From contig NZ_MWUM01000013.1 in NCBI RefSeq assembly GCF_002028455.1, positions 62,001 to 126,000 of the forward strand: a DNA stretch of 64,000 bases. Direction: 5' to 3'. Position numbers and translations under genes: made by a program. Positions 34,456 through 42,098 of the stretch are shown here, piece by piece (the stretch's first letter is position 1; each line of letters begins with the position of its first letter). The notes below the pieces were generated by a model. It worked only from the letters and a program-made list of their open reading frames with translations, did no database searches and was not told the origin of the DNA. The DNA is from Zoogloea sp. LCSB751. Lineage in GTDB: Bacteria; Pseudomonadota; Gammaproteobacteria; Burkholderiales; Rhodocyclaceae.

Positions 34456-34500
34456 GTGGGGTGGGAAGAAAAGAAGAACGTCGGCAGGCCGCAGCGCGGC

Positions 34501-34893
34501 TCACCAGCCGTTGTAGTTCAGCGTCAGGTCGGCGACGACCTTGCGCCGTTCCAGGTCGAGGCCGCCCAGGTCGGACAGACCCTCGAAGCCGCAACGCTTG
34601 AGCATCGCACCGCCCTCGCGGGCGTTGTAGAAGCTCACCATCGCGGACAGGAACATCCGCTGGCCGCTGCTCAGGACGCCGAGGGCATCGTTGAGCATCA
34701 GCAGCTTCGGCCGCAGATCCCACTTGGTGGTGGCACGCTGCAGGCCTTCGCGGGTGCCGTCGCCGAACCATTCGGCTCCGGCGATGTCGACGCCGCGTTT
34801 CCACGCCTCGAAGAAGGCTTGGGGCGCGGCGGCGAAGTGCTGGTGTTCCAGCTCGATCTGATCAAGTACCTCTTGAGGCAGGGCACGGTTCAT
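34501..34893 (-). CDS. Conserved ICE protein of unknown function
   Basis: 130 residues from the ATG at 34893; upstream open frame to 35139 overlaps the next gene and is not used. Soluble, mainly helical (QEVLDQIELEHQHFAAAPQAF, RMFLSAMVSFYNAREGG). The stretch ALGVLSSGQRMFLSAMVSFYN is shared, as I recall, by many ICE-borne small proteins. Lies 25 nt after the 83-residue gene, probably one transcript. Confidence 0.66.
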   Translation of the reverse strand: MNRALPQEVLDQIELEHQHFAAAPQAFFEAWKRGVDIAGAEWFGDGTREGLQRATTKWDLRPKLLMLNDALGVLSSGQRMFLSAMVSFYNAREGGAMLKRCGFEGLSDLGGLDLERRKVVADLTLNYNGW

Positions 34894-34918
34894 GACATGG
34901 GCTCCTGGTGGTTGGACA

Positions 34919-35170
34919 TCACGGGTGGAGGCGCTGCTGCCAGCGGCCCGTTTGCAGGGCGTGCTCGGCGGCGTGGTGCGAGCGGAAGTAGCTGACCGAC
35001 TCCCGCGAGACCGGGCCGTCCGCATCGGCGGTGCCGATGTAGTGGCCGGCTGCGCTGCACAGCACTTGCAGGGGCAGGCGCTTGCCGACGCAGGCCAGGG
35101 CCTGGTAGCCGATGGATTCGGCTCGGGCCTGTTCAGCACTCAAAGGTGCCGATGCGAGCGCAAGGGACAT
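34919..35170 (-). CDS. Small ICE protein of unknown function (radC-RNA leader)
   Basis: 83 residues from the ATG at 35170 (AGGAGAAAACC upstream). Contains ESIGYQALACVGKRLPLQVLCSAAGHYIGTAD, with no known motif. Its leader carries radC-type RNA copy 5 and a GC hairpin, placing it with the other members of that group. Confidence 0.66.
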   Translation of the reverse strand: MSLALASAPLSAEQARAESIGYQALACVGKRLPLQVLCSAAGHYIGTADADGPVSRESVSYFRSHHAAEHALQTGRWQQRLHP

Positions 35171-35298
35171 GGTTTTCTCCTGTTGGTTGAAGACCGGGAG
35201 CACCACGCCCTGACGGGAGCGGATACCTCCCGAAGGGTTGAACATGAAAAGCACCCGCGTCGTGGCGACGCGCGTCCGCGGTGGTCGGTGCGAAGCGG

Positions 35299-35388
35299 AC
35301 TGGATCGGTCAACGCGGCGAACCGCGTTGCAGCCTTGAGGACCGGGGCTGCCAGGGCATGGTGCTGACGACCGTCAGCGACACATGCG
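35299..35388 (-). promoter_or_regulatory. radC-type structured leader RNA, copy 5
   Basis: Minus strand: hairpin GCTGAC/GTCAGC, block CCATGCCCTGG, stem GCAGCC/GGCTGC around CCGGTCCTCAA, third hairpin AACGCGG-TTCG-CCGCGTT, then GACCGATCCAG. Clearest third hairpin of the five copies. Confidence 0.72.
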
Positions 35389-35506
35389 GGAAGAATGAAA
35401 GCGCGGCGGCACTCCGTCGCTGATCAAACGGAACCGAACGCCGTCCAGTTTGGGCCGAGCGCTGGCAAGAGCAGCGATGCACGATTCCGTTCGCCCACGA
35501 CAAAGG

Positions 35507-35531
35507 CGCCGAAGCCTCGCAAGGCTTCGGC
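35507..35531 (-). terminator. Possible terminator hairpin in the topB downstream gap
   Basis: Minus strand: GCCGAAGCC-TTGC-GAGGCTTCGGC followed by GCCTTTG. The T run is weak, so it may be a structured RNA rather than a terminator. Confidence 0.45.
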
Positions 35532-35717
35532 TGGAGAGAAATCAATCCACCTGTGGGCTGCAAGCAGGCCAGGCCATCGTCAAAGCCATTCGCTGCGTCA
35601 GCAATCTCACCCGGCCCGTTTCGTGGCTGGGGGCCGGAATCCTCTGGCGTGCATCCACACACAAAGGGAGCCCGTTGTTCCGCCGGCGGGCACCGGCACC
35701 GAATACCGTCGACCGCA

Positions 35718-35770
35718 AGCGGTCTCCTGGCGCCTCGCAGTTTTGCACACCAAGGCGTCAGGAGACCGCT
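35718..35770. repeat. Large inverted repeat downstream of topB
   Basis: Arms AGCGGTCTCCTG(g)CGCCT and AGGCG(t)CAGGAGACCGCT, 18 nt each with one mismatch, separated by 17 nt. Could form a long cruciform or RNA hairpin. Not a terminator (no T tract). Purpose unknown. Confidence 0.7.
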
Positions 35771-35975
35771 CGCGTATCGGCGGAAGCACCTCGATCAGGG
35801 GAACCGCGGCGAACGCGATCCGGGGAGAAATGACCTTCTCGCCCAGCAGGCCGTGATGGGCCTGCAGGACGCGCACACCGTTGCAGAAGGGAACGCGCGC
35901 TGGGGAGTCCCGCGGGGTGCGGGAGGTTTGCCCCGCCGTCGGCAGCAGCCGGCGTGGCAGAGGGAAACGTGGGCG

Positions 35976-37991
35976 TCAGCTCGCCTTCGGAGACCGACGC
36001 CGCGGGCTTGGCGCTGCGGGCTTGCCTGTCGCGGTTTCGACCGGCTCCGTGCCCTTGCAGTCCGGGTAGCGGCTGCACGACCAGAACGCGCCGTTCTTGC
36101 CAGTGCGCTGGCGCATCGGGGCGCCGCACTGCGGGCAGCTCGGCGCGGGCGGCAGCTTGAGGGGGAGCGTTGCGCCGCGGTACTGCTGCACGAGCTGGGC
36201 GACCCAGGCCGATTGCTTGGCGATGAAGGTGTCCAGCGTCATCTGGCCGGCCTCGATCATGTCCAGCGCCTGCTCCCACACCGCCGTCGTGCCCGGATCG
36301 GCGATGGCCGCCGGCACCGCGTCGATCAGCGTGAAAGCCGCATCCGATGCGCGGATGGCACGGCCCTTCTTCACAAGATAGCCGCGTGCCAGTAAGGCGC
36401 TGATGACGTTGGCGCGCGTGGCCTCGGTGCCGATGCCCGTGGTGTCCTTGAGCTTCTGCTTCAGGCGTGGGTCGGTCACGAGCTTGGCGACGCCCTTCAT
36501 GGCTTTGACCAGCTCGCCCTGCGTGTAGGGCTTGGGCGGCAGCGTCTTCAACGCCTTCAGATCGACCTGGCCGACCTGGCAGGAAGCTCCAGCACGCAGC
36601 GCCGGCAGCACCTGGCCGCGCTGCGCTTCCTCGCCGTCCGCGTCGTCGGGCTCCGGCGCCGCCAGTACCTGGCGCCATCCGGCCACCGCGATCTGCTTAC
36701 CGACCGCGACCAGCGACTGCCCGCCGCACGTAAGCTGCGCCACCGTCCGGTCGAATTCGTGGTGCGGCAGGAACTGCGCGAGGTAGTGGGCGCGGATCAG
36801 CCTGTAGACGGCCAGCTCCTTGTCGCTCATCGCCGAGAGGTTCGCCGGTTCCAGCGTGGGAATGATGCCGTGGTGCGCCGTGACCTTGCCGTCGTTCCAG
36901 GCCCGCGAACGCTGCTGGCGATCCAGGCGGTCGATCAGCGGGCGCAGGCCGGGGTCGGTCTTGAGCAGGCTGTCGAGTACGGTGGGCACCTCGGCCAACA
37001 TGCTCTCGGGCAGGTAGCCTGAGTCCGAGCGCGGATAGGTGGTCGCCTTGTGCGTCTCGTACAGCGCCTGGGCAATGTCCAGCGTCTCCTGCACGTCCAG
37101 ACCCAACTGCTTCGAGCACACCTCCTGCAGCGTGCCGAGGTCGAACGGCAGCGGCGGCCCTTCGCGCACGCGCTCTGTTTCCACCGACAGCACCTGGGCG
37201 GCACCGGCCGCGCGCAGGCGCTCGGCAGCCTGCTGCGCCACCGGCTGTTGCAGGCAGCGGCCGGCGTCGTCGGTGCTGCCCTGCGGCGGCGTCCAGCTTG
37301 CGACGAAGGACTGGCCCGCATGTGAGAGTGCAACCTCGATGGCCCAGAACGGCACCGAAACGAAACGCGCGATCTCGCGGTCACGGTCCACCACCAGCTT
37401 GAGCGTCGGTGTCTGCACGCGCCCGACCGACAGCACGCCGGTGTAGCCGGCCTGGCGCCCGAGCAACGTGAACAGGCGGCTCAGGTTCATCCCGATCAGC
37501 CAGTCGGCACGCGATCGGGCGAGCGCGGAGAAGTAAAGCGGCAGCGTCTCGGCGGACGGCTTGAGCGTGCCCAGGGCCTTGCGGATCGACGCATCGTTGA
37601 GCGCCGACAGCCACAGGCGCTGGATCGGGCCGCGGTAGCCGCACAGCTCGATGATCTCGCGGGCAATCATCTCGCCCTCGCGGTCGGCGTCGGTCGCGAT
37701 CACCAGTTCGCCCGCCTTGGCGACGAGCTGCTGCACGACCTTGAACTGCGCCGCGGTCGCCGCCTTGGGCTCGACACGCCAACGCTCGGGAAGAATAGGC
37801 AGTTGCTCGATGCCCCAGCGCTTGTACTGCTCGCCGTAGCCTTCGGGCGGAACCGCTTCGACCAGATGACCGATGCACCAGGTCACGACGACACCCGCAC
37901 CGCTGTAGCAGCCGTTGCCGCGTTGGCCGGCGCCCAGCACACGGGCGATGTCCTTGCCCTGGGACGGCTTCTCGCACAGGAACACGCGCAT
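35976..37991 (-). CDS. topB: DNA topoisomerase III
   Basis: 671 residues from the ATG at 37991 (AAGGAGGCTTC upstream). Toprim domain with FLCEKPSQGKDIA (4-16) and DADREGE (about 103-109), catalytic Tyr in TTYPRSDSGYL (about 318), and one C-terminal four-Cys zinc motif (CPQCGAP ... CSRYPDC, near 640-665). Type IA enzymes resolve single-strand and replication intermediates and are a hallmark of ICE and plasmid transfer regions (TraE of RP4 type). A 21-bp palindrome lies 208 bp upstream. Confidence 0.94.
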   Translation of the reverse strand: MRVFLCEKPSQGKDIARVLGAGQRGNGCYSGAGVVVTWCIGHLVEAVPPEGYGEQYKRWGIEQLPILPERWRVEPKAATAAQFKVVQQLVAKAGELVIATDADREGEMIAREIIELCGYRGPIQRLWLSALNDASIRKALGTLKPSAETLPLYFSALARSRADWLIGMNLSRLFTLLGRQAGYTGVLSVGRVQTPTLKLVVDRDREIARFVSVPFWAIEVALSHAGQSFVASWTPPQGSTDDAGRCLQQPVAQQAAERLRAAGAAQVLSVETERVREGPPLPFDLGTLQEVCSKQLGLDVQETLDIAQALYETHKATTYPRSDSGYLPESMLAEVPTVLDSLLKTDPGLRPLIDRLDRQQRSRAWNDGKVTAHHGIIPTLEPANLSAMSDKELAVYRLIRAHYLAQFLPHHEFDRTVAQLTCGGQSLVAVGKQIAVAGWRQVLAAPEPDDADGEEAQRGQVLPALRAGASCQVGQVDLKALKTLPPKPYTQGELVKAMKGVAKLVTDPRLKQKLKDTTGIGTEATRANVISALLARGYLVKKGRAIRASDAAFTLIDAVPAAIADPGTTAVWEQALDMIEAGQMTLDTFIAKQSAWVAQLVQQYRGATLPLKLPPAPSCPQCGAPMRQRTGKNGAFWSCSRYPDCKGTEPVETATGKPAAPSPRRRSPKAS

Positions 37992-38198
37992 GAAGCCTCC
38001 TTGGAAGTGTGCGGTCATCGGATGGCCCCAGCTTGGCCGGGCCAGCGGATGACGGCAGCAAGGAAGCCGATTGGCGCAGACACCGCTTTGTGATCGGCAG
38101 GCGATGCGTTGCCGCAGCGGCATGCGCGAAGCCGCAACGGCTGGCGCAGCGGGAGCGTCGTTTCGGGAGGGCGGCTGGAACCCGGTGGAACACCCTGG

Positions 38199-38219
38199 AG
38201 CTATCCCCTGGGGATAGCT
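38199..38219. promoter_or_regulatory. Palindrome (CTATCCCCnGGGGATAG class), copy 1, upstream of topB
   Basis: 21-bp near-perfect palindrome with core CTATCCCCTGGGGATAG and AG/CT flanks, in the 277-bp gap between ssb and topB. Two more copies at 40162 and 40249. A likely protein-binding site; candidates are the ParB-like or other element regulators. Confidence 0.6.
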
Positions 38220-38268
38220 GGTGCATGGCGGGCGTCTGACGGTTGCTACAGCCGCCCCCTGCGGGGAA

Positions 38269-38718
38269 TCAGCCCTTGGCCTTGGTTTCCTTCGGCGCCT
38301 TCGTCCCCTTGGTCTCCTTCGGCGGCGGTACTGCGGCCTCGGGTTCCAGCGTCCTGGCGCTGAGGGTCACGGCCTGGATGCGGTACGGCAGAATGCCGAT
38401 GCGGCGGGCCTCGATCTTGAAGGTCGTGCGCTCGTTGTCGTCGGCGTCCTCCCACTCGTCCTTCACCGTGCGGCCTTCTACCAGCACGCGCATGCCCTTC
38501 TGGTACAGGTCTTTCCAGTGGTCGGCGTCGCGGTGCCACAGCTCCACCGGCGCCCAGAAGCCGCCGCGGTCCTCGAATTCACCGTCCTTCTTTGGGATCG
38601 GGTTGTCGAAGTAGACGTTCAGGCGCAGCAGCCGGCGCGGCTCGTCGTTGCCGTTAGGGAATTCGCGATAGTCCGGCGCGGAACCGATGTTGCCCTCGCC
38701 GACGAAGTGCGTGCTCAT
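38269..38718 (-). CDS. ssb: Single-stranded DNA-binding protein
   Basis: 149 residues from the ATG at 38718 (AAGGAGTCTCC upstream); the longer open frame is not used. OB fold with GNIGSAPDYREFPNG, RLLRLNVYFDNP, FWAPVELWHRDADHWKDLYQKGMRVLVEGR. The C-terminal tail is basic (KETKGTKAPKETKAKG), not the acidic DDDIPF-type tip of chromosomal SSB, so it may not recruit the same host partners. Overlaps the DUF3158 gene by 4 nt. Confidence 0.9.
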   Translation of the reverse strand: MSTHFVGEGNIGSAPDYREFPNGNDEPRRLLRLNVYFDNPIPKKDGEFEDRGGFWAPVELWHRDADHWKDLYQKGMRVLVEGRTVKDEWEDADDNERTTFKIEARRIGILPYRIQAVTLSARTLEPEAAVPPPKETKGTKAPKETKAKG

Positions 38719-39266
38719 GGAGACTCCTTGGGGGTGGTGGATGGAACCGACGCGGCATGCCCGTGGACACGTCGCAGGTAAGCCGCTTCGGCCTGCGCGG
38801 CCTTGCTGGCGCACTCCTGGGCCTGGCGGCCCAGCGTGTGAAGGAGGCTGATCTGCATGTTCAAAGCGATGCGCTGCAGCTCCATCGCGTACAGGTCGTC
38901 GATCAGCGAGGCCGGCGTCGCCGGGCGGTCGAGCAGCGATTCCCACAGCGCCACGCCCATGGAAGAACGGTCGTGGTTGCGCCAGCGCAGGAAGGTCGTG
39001 CCTGCGCCAGTGGTCTGCTGGGCCAGTTGCACGTCGAGCAGCGAGAAGGGGTAGGCCCGCGCCTGTTGCAGCACGCGCCGCTGCGCCAGCCCGATTAAGT
39101 CGTCGCGCAGCGCCGTGCACTGGTTGGCCCAGGCCTCCAGACTCCCCTTACCTTTAAAAGGCTGTAAAAGGCCTTTTAGGTAGGAGCCGTGTTTCAGGCG
39201 CTGGAAGTCCGCCTGTTCCAGCGGCAGGAAGCGCGCCGGTTGGCCGGTGGAAGACGATGCTGTCAT
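38715..39266 (-). CDS. DUF3158 family protein
   Basis: 183 residues. Characteristic start FLPLEQADFQRLKHGSYLKGLLQPFKGKGSLE, then FLRWRNHDRSSMGVALWE. DUF3158 proteins accompany ssb and TIGR03761 in ICEs; role unknown, presumably in handling element DNA. 4-nt overlaps on both sides. Confidence 0.87.
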   Translation of the reverse strand: MTASSSTGQPARFLPLEQADFQRLKHGSYLKGLLQPFKGKGSLEAWANQCTALRDDLIGLAQRRVLQQARAYPFSLLDVQLAQQTTGAGTTFLRWRNHDRSSMGVALWESLLDRPATPASLIDDLYAMELQRIALNMQISLLHTLGRQAQECASKAAQAEAAYLRRVHGHAASVPSTTPKESP

Positions 39267-40042
39267 GCCTTCGTGCCTTCGCCGTCATGGTCGTGGTCGT
39301 CGTCCGCCACGTCGGCTGCGCCAGCGCTGGGTGCGGCATCCGCGGCTGTACCAGGCTTGCCCGACCGCCGTGCGATCGGTGGCGCAAAGCGCGAGCGGCG
39401 CGTGCCTTCGAGCACGTCCTGCGGCAACTCGCCGAACTTCTCCAGCGCCGCCCGCGCCACCGCGTTCTTCGAGGCGAAGTCGTCGCGCGTCGCGCCGGAG
39501 TAGCGGTACTGCTGTGCCAGCGAGAACAGGCTGCGCAGCGCATGCGCGCCGTCGTTGAGCCAGCGTTCCAGCGTGCTGCGGTCGATCAGCGCGGTGTGGT
39601 GGGCGAGGATCAGCTTGCGGGCCAGGTCGTCGTAGTCGGCCAGCAGGTACACCGCCATGAAGCCGAGCTGCGCATTGACGAACAGCGGCAGCTTCACGGG
39701 CTGCACGTTCATGTTCTCGCCCAGCGACAGCGCGGGCGGCACGTCGGCCAGCGCCTGGTCCACCTGCTCACGCAGCGCCTGCAAGCTGTCCTTGGTCTGC
39801 GTCAGCTTGTCCTCGATGCGCAGCATCCAGAAATCCGAGTAGGGATCGTCCTGCTCGGCGCCGCGCTTCATCTTGTTCATCACGCTGATGTAGCCGTTCA
39901 GGCCGATGATCCCGGGCCGGCCCTCGGCAGGCGCTCGGCCATGCCAGATGCGTGAAGCGTGGTGGGTGTGCAGCGTCAGCGACATCGCGCTGCGCAGCGA
40001 TCCGAGATTCAACTGCAGGGGCGGCTGGGATTCATTGGCCAT
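39263..40042 (-). CDS. Integrating conjugative element protein, TIGR03761/PFL_4669 family
   Basis: 259 residues. Conserved AMSLTLHTHHASRIWHGRAP, GIIGLNGYISVMNKMKRGAEQDDPYSDFW and LIDRSTLERWL. Cytoplasmic, with an acidic disordered end. Function unknown, always linked to the ssb/topB module. The 229-bp gap upstream carries two copies of the CTATCCCC palindrome, so a promoter is likely there. Confidence 0.87.
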   Translation of the reverse strand: MANESQPPLQLNLGSLRSAMSLTLHTHHASRIWHGRAPAEGRPGIIGLNGYISVMNKMKRGAEQDDPYSDFWMLRIEDKLTQTKDSLQALREQVDQALADVPPALSLGENMNVQPVKLPLFVNAQLGFMAVYLLADYDDLARKLILAHHTALIDRSTLERWLNDGAHALRSLFSLAQQYRYSGATRDDFASKNAVARAALEKFGELPQDVLEGTRRSRFAPPIARRSGKPGTAADAAPSAGAADVADDDHDHDGEGTKA

Positions 40043-40161
40043 GGTGACGACTCGCGGTACGGGAACGAGCCGCCAGCATCGGCATCGCCCGGAAGGGCGT
40101 CAGTCAACAAACCGCAGCGGGTGCGCTCCCGGTTGTCGCCCCGGAAGGTCGCGTGTTCCGT

Positions 40162-40178
40162 CTATCCCCAGGGGATAG
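40162..40178. promoter_or_regulatory. Palindrome (CTATCCCCnGGGGATAG class), copy 2
   Basis: 17-bp perfect palindrome with central A, 120 bp upstream of the TIGR03761 start. Copy 3 follows 87 bp further, in the same gap. Confidence 0.6.
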
Positions 40179-40248
40179 GTCCGCGCCGGGCTGCGACCGT
40201 GCGACGCATGACAGAACCGAAGCCGATGCCTGGAAGGCTTCGTGTCCC

Positions 40249-40269
40249 AGCTATCCCCTGGGGATAGCT
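40249..40269. promoter_or_regulatory. Palindrome (CTATCCCCnGGGGATAG class), copy 3
   Basis: 21-bp palindrome identical to copy 1 (38199), ending just before the stop codon of the STY4528-type gene. Copies 2 and 3 could be the operator of the TIGR03761-ssb operon. Confidence 0.6.
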
Positions 40270-40271
40270 GC

Positions 40272-41522
40272 TCAGGAATCGCCCAGGGTTGAACGCAGTT
40301 TCGCCAGGTAGGCCCGCGCTGCCTCGCGGCCAGGGCCGTTCGGCGCGGGCGGTGGCGGTGCAGACGGTGCCGGTGCGGCTGGCCGTGGCGGCGGCGCAGG
40401 CGGCGTCGATGGCGAACCGCCTTCGCCGGCCCAGGCCTTGAACTCGCCGCGGATCGCCTTCTGGATGATGCCGAACAGATAGCCGGCCGGGTTGCGTACC
40501 GCGCTGTTGCGGCAGCGCGCATCCCATTCGTCCAACACCGCCTGCCGCAGCGACTCGTCCACCTGCTGCAAGGCCACCATCGCGCCGCTTTGCTGCTCGT
40601 CCTTCAAGCGCAGCAGGCGCTCGGGCAGGCGCAGGTGCTGCAACGACTTCGCGCGCGGTACTGTACGTACTTGATTTATACGATCCATACGTACAGTACG
40701 GTCCTCCTTCGGATTCCGAAGTGAGCCGTCTGGCGCGGATTTCAGCCCTGCTTCGGATTCCGAAGACGGGCCTTCGAGATTCCGAAGCAGGCCGTCCTGG
40801 CCTTCTTCGGATTCGTGATCCACAGGCGCTTGTGGATAACTCGCGTCCGCCCATTCGTTGCGCGCCATGCGCTGTGCCAGCACCTGCAGCCGCGTGGGCA
40901 GCGTGCGGCCGTTGAGCATCGGGTCTTCGGCGATCTCGCGCAGGGTGTTCATGCCGACGATCTGCACCGCCTTCGCCGCATGGGTCAGCGCCTGGCCGAC
41001 CAGGCCGAGGTAGTCGGGGTCGAGCTGCATCGCCTCGAAGGGTGTCAGCGGTTCGTCGTGCAGCATGTAGAGGTTGCTCAGGATGCGCCCGGTCTTCGGG
41101 TCGCGGCGCCGTCGCACCAGGCTCAGCCAGCGCGTCAGCCGCAGCAGCGTCAAGGCGCGCGCCACGGTCTCGTGCGAGGCCTGCGCCGCGCAGGGCATCG
41201 AGGCGAGGTAGGGGCGAAGCTGGTCGTAGGTCGGGAACGCCGTCACGCCGTCGCTCTGGAGCTGCAGGCGGAGCACCTGCCAGGCGTTGCGCTCCAGCGG
41301 CGTCAGGCGCCGGTCGAGGAACAGCGCACGCGGCACGCTCTCGTGCCGGTTGCCGCTGTAGAGGAAGCCGTCGCTGACCGGCGCGGCCGGCGATGCAGCA
41401 GCAGCGCCGCGCGGGGCTGGCGGTGTCGGTGGTGCCCGTGGCACCAGTTCCCGCAGCGCGTCGTCGAACAGTGCCGACAGCGCCACGGGGCCATCGCGCC
41501 GGGGTGCGCCGCCGGTCGCCAT
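40272..41522 (-). CDS. STY4528-type pathogenicity-island replication protein
   Basis: 416 residues. N-terminal domain with RHESVPRALFLDRRLTPLERNAWQVLRLQL and a winged-helix-like ASHETVARALTLLRLTRWLSLVRRRRDPKTGR, matching STY4528-type replication proteins of islands and ICEs. C-terminal region is Pro/Ala-rich with a terminal helix. Between about residues 230 and 290 the protein sequence is a repetitive, poorly conserved linker, and it is here that the DNA contains iteron-like repeats, DnaA boxes and an AT-rich inverted repeat. This may place the origin inside the gene. Confidence 0.85.
   Translation of the reverse strand: MATGGAPRRDGPVALSALFDDALRELVPRAPPTPPAPRGAAAASPAAPVSDGFLYSGNRHESVPRALFLDRRLTPLERNAWQVLRLQLQSDGVTAFPTYDQLRPYLASMPCAAQASHETVARALTLLRLTRWLSLVRRRRDPKTGRILSNLYMLHDEPLTPFEAMQLDPDYLGLVGQALTHAAKAVQIVGMNTLREIAEDPMLNGRTLPTRLQVLAQRMARNEWADASYPQAPVDHESEEGQDGLLRNLEGPSSESEAGLKSAPDGSLRNPKEDRTVRMDRINQVRTVPRAKSLQHLRLPERLLRLKDEQQSGAMVALQQVDESLRQAVLDEWDARCRNSAVRNPAGYLFGIIQKAIRGEFKAWAGEGGSPSTPPAPPPRPAAPAPSAPPPPAPNGPGREAARAYLAKLRSTLGDS
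40658..40699. repeat. AT-rich 12-bp inverted repeat inside the replication gene
   Basis: GTACTGTACGTA and TACGTACAGTAC, perfect arms separated by an AT-rich 18-nt segment (CTTGATTTATACGATCCA). It lies beside the iteron block and could be the site of strand opening. Confidence 0.6.
40707..40839. other. Candidate vegetative origin: iterons plus DnaA boxes
   Basis: Four repeats of CTTCGGATTCCGAAG or close variants start at 40707, 40751, 40772 and 40805. Steps of 44, 21 and 33 bp are multiples of a helical turn. They are followed by a one-mismatch DnaA box (TGATCCACA, 40816-40824) and a perfect DnaA box on the opposite strand (TGTGGATAA, 40831-40839). Together with the AT-rich inverted repeat at 40658 this has the parts of an iteron origin. 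Confidence 0.55.
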
Positions 41523-41525
41523 GGC

Positions 41526-42086
41526 CTACACCAGCCCCTGGTCGATCCAGTTGCGTATCGCCGACCAGATCACCGACATCGGCAGGTTCAAGGTCTCGGC
41601 CAGGTCCATGGTCAGCGTCAGCATCGCCACCTCATCGTCCAGCGCGATGCCGCGCTCCATGACGCCGGCCTTCCACTGCTTCCACAGCGCCGTGTCCTGC
41701 GCCTCGTCCAGCACCGGATGCCGCCCCTTGCGCTTGGGCAGGCCGAGGATGTCGCGGCGCAGGGCCACCTCCTGGTGCGTAAGCCCGTAGAAGCGGCTGA
41801 CCATCTCCGTGCTGGCGCCCAGGCGCAGCATGCGGTCGACCGTCGCGATCTCTCGCTCCACGTCGTGCACTTGGCTCAGCAGCCGCTTCAGCACATCGCG
41901 GTTCACCGACACCGAACACCACGACACCGTGGCGTTCACCAGCATGCTCACGAGTTCGGGGTGCTTGAGCGCGTCCAGCTCCTCCTCGCCGAAGCCCATC
42001 GCCTTGCAGCGCCGCAGTTGCCCATTGCGCAGGTCGTGCAGCGCCTGTGCGATGACGGCCTGGTTGAGCGGATGCGGTGCCGACAT
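41526..42086 (-). CDS. DUF2857 protein, BisC-like transfer activator subunit
   Basis: 186 residues. DUF2857 pattern with LRNGQLRRCKAMGFGEEELDAL, RMLRLGASTEMVSRFYGLTHQEVALRRDILGLPKRKGR (a helix-turn-helix-like segment, about 103-140) and a C-terminal helical end. From memory, the ICEclc counterpart is BisC, which with the adjacent ParB-like BisD activates transfer-competence genes in a FlhDC-like manner. The assignment rests on family and gene order; direct proof is absent. Confidence 0.78.
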   Translation of the reverse strand: MSAPHPLNQAVIAQALHDLRNGQLRRCKAMGFGEEELDALKHPELVSMLVNATVSWCSVSVNRDVLKRLLSQVHDVEREIATVDRMLRLGASTEMVSRFYGLTHQEVALRRDILGLPKRKGRHPVLDEAQDTALWKQWKAGVMERGIALDDEVAMLTLTMDLAETLNLPMSVIWSAIRNWIDQGLV

Positions 42087-42098
42087 GATGGCCTCTGC

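Larger units (their letters stand above)
35171..35975. other. 805-bp gap between topB and the small-gene block
   Basis: No convincing protein gene; open frames here have no ribosome sites or domain patterns. Contents: radC-type RNA copy 5 (35299-35388), a GC hairpin followed by CGCCTTTG (35507-35531), and a large inverted repeat (35718-35770). The rest (35780-35975) shows nothing recognisable. Confidence 0.6.

Noticed and set aside
25297..34500. Series of short palindromic hairpins considered as a CRISPR array
   Set aside because: Units are different in sequence, irregularly spaced and each sits before a gene start; no repeat-spacer structure.
35607..35876. 89-residue minus-strand frame in the topB gap
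   Set aside because: Spans the large inverted repeat and lacks a ribosome site; composition not convincingly coding.
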